From NCBI GenBank assembly GCA_023438245.1, contig JAEXRD010000051.1:1-5971 (forward strand): a DNA stretch of 5,971 nucleotides, in the 5' to 3' direction. The notes beneath the pieces are model-generated. The model searched no databases. It was not told where the DNA came from and worked only from the letters and a program-made list of their open reading frames with translations. This document shows positions 1 to 4,154 of this stretch, in pieces. The translations under genes were made by a program, and so were the position numbers. Origin of the DNA: Pseudomonadota bacterium. GTDB taxonomy: Bacteria; Desulfobacterota; Desulfovibrionia; Desulfovibrionales; Desulfovibrionaceae. Positions within the stretch are counted from its first letter, which is position 1. Each line of letters opens with the position of its first letter.

Positions 1-8
1 ACCCTCCA

Positions 9-24
9 CGCCGCTTACGCGGCG
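9..24. repeat. Short GC hairpin downstream of nifS
   Basis: A perfect 6-bp inverted repeat (CGCCGC / GCGGCG) encloses the tetraloop TTAC, about 90 bases past the nifS stop. Neither side has a run of T, so it is not a textbook intrinsic terminator; it could be a U-tract-poor terminator for nifUS or for a converging gene outside the window. A weaker 4-bp stem (67-77, CGGC/GCCG) is followed by TTTC on the minus strand and is the only other terminator-like element here. Nothing else is recognisable in bases 1-116. Confidence 0.25.
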
Positions 25-116
25 GGTCGGGTCGGCGAATGCGCGGGTCCAGGGGCGGTCATGAAACGGCGAAGCCGGCCCTGGCCGCCGGAGGCTGTCA
101 CCTGCCCGTTTTCAGC

Positions 117-1322
117 CTAGCAGCCGCAGGCGGGCTTGGGGTCGAGCGGATCGGGCGCGCCCTGCTTGTAGGGCGAGATCTTGCGCAGGGTCTCGATGAT
201 GCCCGGCACGTTGGCGATGACGTAATCCACGTCCGCCTCGGTGGTGTAGCGCGAGAGCGAGAACCGGATGCTGCCGTGGGCGAAGGTGAAGGGCACGCCC
301 ATGGCCCGCAGCACGTGGGAAGGTTCGAGCGAGCCGGAGGTGCAGGCCGAGCCGGAGCTGGCCGCGATGCCCAGCTGGTCGAGCAAGAGCAGGATGGCCT
401 CGCCCTCCACGTACTTGAAGCTGATGTTGGAGGTGTTGGGCAGGCGGTCCTGCTTGTGGCCGTTCAGGCGGCTGTCCGGCACGGCGGCCAGCAGCGCGTT
501 TTCGAGCTTGTCGCGCAGGGCGCGCACCGTGGTGTTCTCCTCCGGCAGGTGGGCTATGGCCGCCTTGGCAGCCGCGCCCAGGGCGATGATGCCGGTGGTG
601 TTCTCGGTGCCCGCGCGGCGTCCGTGCTCCTGGTGGCCGCCGATGAGGAACGGGCGGAAGGGCAGCTTGCGCCGCACGTAGAGCGCGCCCACGCCCTTGG
701 GCGCGTGCAGCTTGTGGCCGGAGAGCGAAAGCATGTCCACGTCGAGCTCGGAGAGCTTCATGGGCACCTTGCCCACGGCCTGCACGGCGTCGGTGTGCAT
801 GATGATGCCCCGGCTGCGCACCAGCTTGGCGATCTCCGGGATGGGGAAGATGACGCCGGTCTCGTTGTTGGCCCACATGATGGACACGATGGCCGTGTCG
901 TCGGTGAGGCTCTCCTCCAGCTCCTGCATGTTGAGCTGGCCCTCGGCGTCCACGCCCAGGTAGGTCACGCGGTAGCCCTGGCTGCGCTCCAGGAACTTGC
1001 ACAGCGAGAGGATGGCCGGGTGCTCCACGCGGGTGGTGACGATGTGGCGCTTTTCCGGATTGGCGGTGAGCGCGCTGCGGATGGCCGTGTTGTCGGCCTC
1101 GGTGCCGCAGCTGGTGAACACGATCTCGTCGGCCCCGCAGCCCAAGAGCGCGGCCAGGCTCTCGCGGGCCTCGCGCATCTCCTTGCCCACCGCGCCGCCG
1201 AAGCTGTGCATGGAGCTGGGGTTGCCGTAGCGCTCCGAGAAGAACGGCAGCATGGCCTCCAAAACTTCCGGGGCCACGCGGGTGGTGGCGTTGTTGTCCA
1301 AATAAACGACGGGCTTGCTCAT
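117..1322 (-). CDS. nifS: Cysteine desulfurase NifS
   Basis: A PLP-dependent class V aminotransferase-fold enzyme that converts L-cysteine to L-alanine and carries the released sulfur as a persulfide for Fe-S cluster assembly on NifU; cytosolic. The 401-residue protein has the family length. Visible landmarks are the N-terminal YLDNNATT (7-14), EHPAI with the PLP-stacking His101, NNETG (152-156), TDAVQ (Asp178, Gln181), SGHK with Schiff-base Lys204, RAGTEN (236-241) and the mobile loop SSGSACTSG with persulfide Cys327. The short loop around Cys327 places it in the NifS/IscS group rather than SufS. The start is supported by GGGAGG (1331-1336, inside the end of nifU) 8 nt upstream. It lies 3 nt after the nifU stop and is surely cotranscribed. 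Odd point: the C-terminus ends in Cys-Gly-Cys after a proline-rich stretch. NifS rather than IscS is chosen because of the adjoining full-length NifU. Confidence 0.96.
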   Translation of the reverse strand: MSKPVVYLDNNATTRVAPEVLEAMLPFFSERYGNPSSMHSFGGAVGKEMREARESLAALLGCGADEIVFTSCGTEADNTAIRSALTANPEKRHIVTTRVEHPAILSLCKFLERSQGYRVTYLGVDAEGQLNMQELEESLTDDTAIVSIMWANNETGVIFPIPEIAKLVRSRGIIMHTDAVQAVGKVPMKLSELDVDMLSLSGHKLHAPKGVGALYVRRKLPFRPFLIGGHQEHGRRAGTENTTGIIALGAAAKAAIAHLPEENTTVRALRDKLENALLAAVPDSRLNGHKQDRLPNTSNISFKYVEGEAILLLLDQLGIAASSGSACTSGSLEPSHVLRAMGVPFTFAHGSIRFSLSRYTTEADVDYVIANVPGIIETLRKISPYKQGAPDPLDPKPACGC

Positions 1323-1325
1323 GAC

Positions 1326-2156
1326 TTACGCCTCCCGCACCACGATTTCGGGGTCCACCTTCTCGCGCAGGATGGCCTGCACCGTGCCCTGCACCGTGGC
1401 CTGGCTGGCCGGGCAGCCCACGCAGCGCCCGCGCAGGCTCACGGAGACGGTCAGCCCGTCGATGTCAGAAAGCTCGATGTCGCCGCCGTCCATCTGCAGG
1501 CGCGGGCGAATCTCCTTCTCCAGCACCTCCTCGATGAGCTTCATGCGCTGGAGGTTGGTGAGCTTCTTGGCGGGCTCGGCCTTGGGGGCGGAAAGTCCGC
1601 GCGCCTGGGCGATGAGCTCCTCGATCTTGCCGTGGCACTTGGCGCAGCCGCCGCCAGCCTTGGTGTAGTAGGTCACGTCCTCAACGGTCTTGAGGTCGTT
1701 CTCGCGCACGGCGGAGAGGATCTGCTCGTCGGTGACGCCGAAGCACTCGCAGACGATCTCGCCCTCGGAATGCTCGTGGGCGTCCACCTTCTCGCCGCGC
1801 CAGGTCTTGATGGCGGCTTCCAGCGCCTCCTGCCCCATGACGGAGCAGTGCATCTTCTCCTTGGGCAGCCCGCCCAGGGCGGCGGCGATGTCCTTGTTGG
1901 TCAGCTTCATGGCCTCTTCCACGGTCTTGCCCTTCACCAGCTCGGTAAGCACGGAGCTGGAGGCGATGGCGCTGGCGCAGCCGAAGGTCTGGAAGCTGGC
2001 GTCCTCAATGACGCCGTCTTCTATCTTGAGGAAGAGCTTCAGGGCATCACCGCAGGCGATGCTGCCCACCTCGCCAACGGCGTTGGCGTCCTTGAGCTCT
2101 CCGGCGTTCTTGGGGCTTAAGAAATGTTCCTTCACCTTGTCAGTGTATTCCCACAT
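1326..2156 (-). CDS. nifU: Fe-S cluster scaffold protein NifU (three-domain)
   Basis: Scaffold on which [2Fe-2S] and [4Fe-4S] clusters are built with sulfur from NifS and then passed to apo-proteins in the cytosol. The 276-residue protein has all three NifU domains. The N-terminal IscU-like domain (about 1-125) has Cys35 with Asp37, Cys60 and Cys104 as transient-cluster ligands. The central BFD-like ferredoxin domain (about 133-185) has Cys136, Cys138, Cys171 and Cys174 for the permanent [2Fe-2S] cluster. The C-terminal Nfu domain (about 200-276) has the CVGC motif (Cys245, Cys248). No key cysteine is missing. The start follows GGAG (2164-2167) with 7 nt spacing. nifU is the first gene of the nifU-nifS pair, and its promoter must lie in the divergent region shared with ftsE. 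No nitrogenase genes are in view, so a housekeeping Fe-S role, as in other NIF-only anaerobes and epsilonproteobacteria, is more likely than a nitrogenase-specific one; this is inference. Confidence 0.96.
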   Translation of the reverse strand: MWEYTDKVKEHFLSPKNAGELKDANAVGEVGSIACGDALKLFLKIEDGVIEDASFQTFGCASAIASSSVLTELVKGKTVEEAMKLTNKDIAAALGGLPKEKMHCSVMGQEALEAAIKTWRGEKVDAHEHSEGEIVCECFGVTDEQILSAVRENDLKTVEDVTYYTKAGGGCAKCHGKIEELIAQARGLSAPKAEPAKKLTNLQRMKLIEEVLEKEIRPRLQMDGGDIELSDIDGLTVSVSLRGRCVGCPASQATVQGTVQAILREKVDPEIVVREA

Positions 2157-2228
2157 GGCGTTGCTCCGGGGGTGGTCGATTTGCGTCCGGCTCGCTCACC
2201 CGGACCATGCGTGACCAGGGCGGGCGCG

Positions 2229-2244
2229 TGCGAGGGGCGCACCA
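2229..2244 (-). promoter_or_regulatory. Possible sigma-54 (-24/-12) element upstream of nifU
   Basis: On the minus strand the sequence TGGTGCG-CCCC-TCGCA resembles the sigma-54 consensus TGGCACG-N4-TTGCA. It has the required GG and GC dinucleotides exactly 10 nt apart, with three mismatches elsewhere. It lies about 73 bases upstream of the nifU start. In GC-rich DNA such a match can occur by chance, and no enhancer-binding-protein site is recognisable, so this is only a candidate. Confidence 0.18.
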
Positions 2245-2248
2245 AACC

Positions 2249-2276
2249 AAAATACACATGCTTGCGCCGGGCGCAA
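2249..2276 (-). promoter_or_regulatory. Possible sigma-70 promoter for nifUS
   Basis: On the minus strand TTGCGC (2276-2271) and TATTTT (2254-2249) are separated by 16 nt, a weak but correctly spaced -35/-10 pair in the most AT-rich stretch of the intergenic region. The proposed -35 lies inside the 17-bp palindrome, so a protein bound there would be placed to control it. Matches are partial (3/6 for -35 and 4/6 for -10), so confidence is low; it competes with the sigma-54-like candidate just downstream. Confidence 0.28.
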
Positions 2277-2277
2277 G
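2261..2277. promoter_or_regulatory. Perfect 17-bp palindrome, candidate operator
   Basis: CTTGCGCC-G-GGCGCAAG is a perfect inverted repeat with 8-bp arms around one central base, located between the divergent nifU and ftsE genes and overlapping a plausible nifU -35. A one-base centre makes it poor as an RNA hairpin unless the inner pairs open, so a dimeric DNA-binding regulator is the more natural reading. It does not match the IscR, Rex or CRP/HcpR site patterns I know, so no regulator is assigned. Confidence 0.4.
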
Positions 2278-2290
2278 GGGTGGGAAGGGG
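2269..2290 (+). other. G-quadruplex-forming motif
   Basis: Four G runs (2269-2271, 2277-2280, 2282-2284, 2287-2290) separated by loops of 5, 1 and 2 bases satisfy the standard G3+N1-7 quadruplex pattern on the plus strand. The motif shares its first G run with the palindrome at 2261-2277, so the two structures would be mutually exclusive. The plus strand is the template strand for nifU if transcription starts upstream of it, and the coding strand toward ftsE. Folding is inferred from pattern only. Confidence 0.4.
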
Positions 2291-2318
2291 AAACTTTACA
2301 CGAACATGGAGGATAGTG

Positions 2319-2343
2319 GGGAGCGGGGGGGAAGCCCCCTCCC
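2319..2343 (+). promoter_or_regulatory. Strong hairpin in the ftsE upstream region
   Basis: GGGAG (2319-2323) pairs with CTCCC (2339-2343) and GGGG (2325-2328) with CCCC (2335-2338), giving 9 G-C-rich pairs with one bulged C and a 6-base loop; alternative registers exist because of the seven-G run at 2325-2331. It ends 47 bases before the ftsE start. No T run follows on either strand, so it is not an ordinary terminator; if transcribed, it would be a stable 5' leader structure. Confidence 0.35.
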
Positions 2344-2363
2344 TCGCCCTCTTCCAAACCGCT

Positions 2364-2373
2364 GCCAATTGGC
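2364..2373. promoter_or_regulatory. 10-bp palindrome just upstream of ftsE
   Basis: GCCAATTGGC is a perfect 10-bp palindrome ending 17 bases before the proposed ftsE start, in a locally AT-richer patch. It could be a small operator half of a larger site or a chance palindrome. No convincing -35/-10 pair for ftsE could be placed around it. Confidence 0.22.
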
Positions 2374-2390
2374 GTAAGCAAGCCGGACGT

Positions 2391-3116
2391 ATGGTGCATC
2401 TGGACGGCGTTACCTGTTCGCTGAACGGCAGCGAGATACTGCGCGGCGTTTCGCTTCATGTGGAGCGCGGCCAGTTCGTGCTGCTCACCGGCCCTTCCGG
2501 CGCGGGCAAGACCACCCTCTTGCGCGTGCTGTACGGCGACGTGCGCCCCAAGAACGGCAGCGCGGTGGTGGCGGGCGTGGACCTGATGCGCCTAAAGAGC
2601 GCGGGTCTGCCGGAGCTGCGGCGCAAGGTGGCCGTGGTGTTCCAGGACTTCAAGGTGCTGCCGGAGCGCACGGTGTACGAGAACATCGCCATCGCCCTGG
2701 AGGTGCGCGGGGTTTCGGCCACCAGCATCGACCGGCGCGTGCGGGCCGTCATCCGCGCCCTGGACCTGGAGGACCGCTCCTACTCGCCCTGCGGGGTGCT
2801 TTCCGGCGGCGAGCAGCAGCGCGTGGCCATCGCCCGCAGCATGGTGGTCAATCCGGAGCTGATTTTGGCCGACGAGCCCACCGGCAACCTGGACGCCGAC
2901 CTGGCGCGGCACCTGGTGGAGCTGTTCAAGCAGTTCAACACCTACGGCACCACCATCATCATGGCCACGCACAACCGCGAGGTGCTCTCCTGGCTGCCGG
3001 AGGCCCGGCAGGTGCGCATGAGCAAGGGCATGCTTGAGCAGGTGCCGCCGGAGATCGTGGTGGACCCGGTGCTGCCGGGGCTGCTGCGAGGCATGAGAAA
3101 CGGGGGCCGGGCATGA
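2391..3116 (+). CDS. ftsE: Cell division ATP-binding protein FtsE
   Basis: Cytosolic ABC-type ATPase that pairs with FtsX; ATP turnover drives a conformational signal across the inner membrane that activates septal peptidoglycan hydrolases. The 241-residue protein has every ABC motif: Walker A GPSGAGKT (34-41), Q-loop Gln85, signature LSGGEQQR (137-144), Walker B ending in Asp161-Glu162, D-loop GNLD (165-168) and switch His194. The N-terminus MVHLDGVTCS aligns with the usual FtsE start (MIxFxxVxxxY). The frame stays open about 89 codons further upstream, but that part overlaps nifU antisense and has no ABC character, so ATG 2391 is chosen. There is no good Shine-Dalgarno: GGA (2385-2387) is only 3 nt from this ATG and sits better for GTG at 2394. 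The C-terminus runs roughly 20 residues beyond the E. coli protein. The stop overlaps the ftsX start by ATGA, implying translational coupling. Another LolD/MacB-type ATPase is excluded mainly by the FtsX partner. Confidence 0.93.
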   Translation: MVHLDGVTCSLNGSEILRGVSLHVERGQFVLLTGPSGAGKTTLLRVLYGDVRPKNGSAVVAGVDLMRLKSAGLPELRRKVAVVFQDFKVLPERTVYENIAIALEVRGVSATSIDRRVRAVIRALDLEDRSYSPCGVLSGGEQQRVAIARSMVVNPELILADEPTGNLDADLARHLVELFKQFNTYGTTIIMATHNREVLSWLPEARQVRMSKGMLEQVPPEIVVDPVLPGLLRGMRNGGRA

Positions 3117-4045
3117 GCGGCACGGGCAAGCTTTTTCTGCGCGGCGTGCTGGACATGCGCCGCTATCCCCTGGCGCAGCTGTGCACGCTCATCGCCGTGA
3201 GCATGGTGACGCTCTTGGCCGCCGTGGGGCTGATGATCCTGGCCAACATCGAGGCCGAGGTGATGCGAGGCCAGGGCATGGCCCGGTTCCAGATCTACTG
3301 GAAGCCCGGCGCGGACCAGGACCGCGTGGAGGCCCAGTGGGCCGACCTGAAGCGCACGCCCGGCGTGGCGGAGCTGTCCACCTTCACGCCCAAGGCCGCC
3401 CTGGCCGAGCTGCTGCGCGGGCTGGCCCCCATGGCCAAGGCCAAGGCGGCGGAAGGGGCGGGCGGCGGCAACGGCACCGCCCCGGTCATCGAGGACTTTT
3501 CCTGGCTGGACGGCGACAACCCCCTGCCCGCCACCGCGCTCATCAGCTTCGAGATTCCCCGCGGCGAGGAGCCGGAGCAGTGGATGGGCCGCATGTACGC
3601 CCGGCTGCACAAGCTCGACGACGTGGAGCGCGTGACCTACAACCCCACGCAGCTCTCCCTGGCCACGGGCTGGATCGGCCTGGCGCGCAGGGCCGCGCTG
3701 CCCGCGCTGGGCTTCTTCGCCCTGGTGGTGGGGCTGGTGGTGGGCAACACGCTCAAGCTGATGATGCTGGCCCGCAAGGACGAGGTGGAGATCCTCTCGC
3801 TTGTGGGCGCCCGGCCCTGGTTCATCCGCGCCCCGCTCATGGCCAACGGCCTGGTGCAGGGCTTCCTGGGCGGGCTCATCGCCCTGGCCTGCCTCAAGGT
3901 GGTGCAGGGCTGGCTCAAGGCCGCGCTGGACGTGCCGCCGCTGTTCCTCAAGGTCGAGTTCCTGCCCGCGTGGCAGGCCTGCGCCCTGGTGCTGGCCACC
4001 ACGCTCATCGCCGGCCTAGCCAGCTACATCGCCGCCCGCAAATAG
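3113..4045 (+). CDS. ftsX: Cell division protein FtsX
   Basis: Inner-membrane partner of FtsE; its periplasmic domain contacts hydrolase activators (EnvC-type in diderms) to couple septal wall cleavage to division. The 310-residue protein shows the FtsX plan: a short cytosolic N-terminus, TM1 (about 18-45), a periplasmic domain (about 46-190), then TM2 (about 195-216), TM3 (about 242-263) and TM4 (about 285-307). The NPLPA motif (136-140) followed by a beta-strand and an extended loop is characteristic of the FtsX periplasmic domain. ARKDEVEILSLVGA (220-233), the cytosolic loop after TM2, is the conserved FtsX/permease coupling segment. The Ala/Gly-rich stretch at about 106-123 looks like a flexible insertion in the periplasmic domain. 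The start is fixed by the ATGA overlap with ftsE; only a weak G-rich ribosome site precedes it. A general ABC permease is possible but less likely given the domain order and partner. Confidence 0.92.
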   Translation: MSGTGKLFLRGVLDMRRYPLAQLCTLIAVSMVTLLAAVGLMILANIEAEVMRGQGMARFQIYWKPGADQDRVEAQWADLKRTPGVAELSTFTPKAALAELLRGLAPMAKAKAAEGAGGGNGTAPVIEDFSWLDGDNPLPATALISFEIPRGEEPEQWMGRMYARLHKLDDVERVTYNPTQLSLATGWIGLARRAALPALGFFALVVGLVVGNTLKLMMLARKDEVEILSLVGARPWFIRAPLMANGLVQGFLGGLIALACLKVVQGWLKAALDVPPLFLKVEFLPAWQACALVLATTLIAGLASYIAARK

Positions 4046-4065
4046 GGCGACGGCAACGGTCCCGG

Positions 4066-4090
4066 GGTGCGCCCACGGGGCCGCGGCACC
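4066..4090 (+). promoter_or_regulatory. Hairpin in the ftsX-ilvD gap
   Basis: GGTGCGCCC (4066-4074) pairs with GGGC (4078-4081) and GCACC (4086-4090), giving 9 pairs with a 3-base loop ACG and a 4-base bulge (CGCG). It starts 20 bases after the ftsX stop. It may shield the ftsEX mRNA 3' end or form part of an ilvD leader. No short open frame rich in branched-chain codons is present, so there is no sign of classical peptide-mediated attenuation. Confidence 0.3.
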
Positions 4091-4095
4091 ATCCC

Positions 4096-4112
4096 CGGGG
4101 CGCATGGCCCCG
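4096..4112 (+). terminator. Possible U-poor terminator hairpin after ftsX
   Basis: CGGGGC (4096-4101) pairs with GCCCCG (4107-4112) around the loop GCATG, an all-GC 6-bp stem. It is followed by AACCCCGAAATTT, which has only a late and short T run, so efficiency as an intrinsic terminator is doubtful. The left arm also forms the palindrome CCCCGGGG (4093-4100), so alternative folds with the hairpin just upstream are possible. Confidence 0.3.
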
Positions 4113-4140
4113 AACCCCGAAATTTCCGCACACCAGACCC

Positions 4141-4147
4141 AAGGAGG
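4141..4147 (+). promoter_or_regulatory. Strong ilvD ribosome binding site
   Basis: AAGGAGG, a near-perfect anti-16S match, lies 7 nt before ATG 4155. It decides the ilvD start against the in-frame ATG at 4104 (which would place the site inside the gene) and against the ATG at 4191, which has no ribosome site. Confidence 0.85.
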
Positions 4148-4154
4148 ACTCCCG

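Noticed and set aside
39..2120. A 693-codon open frame on the plus strand opposite nifS and nifU
   Set aside because: The predicted protein is dominated by Gly, Ala, His, Leu and Val and shows no domain; it is the antisense shadow of two GC-rich genes that share one frame, which is why it runs across both.
2295..2317. TTTACA and GATAGT as a plus-strand promoter for ftsE
   Set aside because: The spacing is only 11 nt, too short for sigma-70, and no other -10 occurs at 16-18 nt.
2124..2390. An N-terminal extension of FtsE of about 89 residues
   Set aside because: It starts inside nifU on the other strand, has no similarity to ABC proteins and runs through the hairpin and palindrome region; the FtsE family starts at the chosen ATG.
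4104..4154. An ilvD start at ATG 4104, adding 17 residues
   Set aside because: The strong AAGGAGG would then lie inside the coding region, and the ATG itself is in a hairpin loop with no ribosome site upstream.
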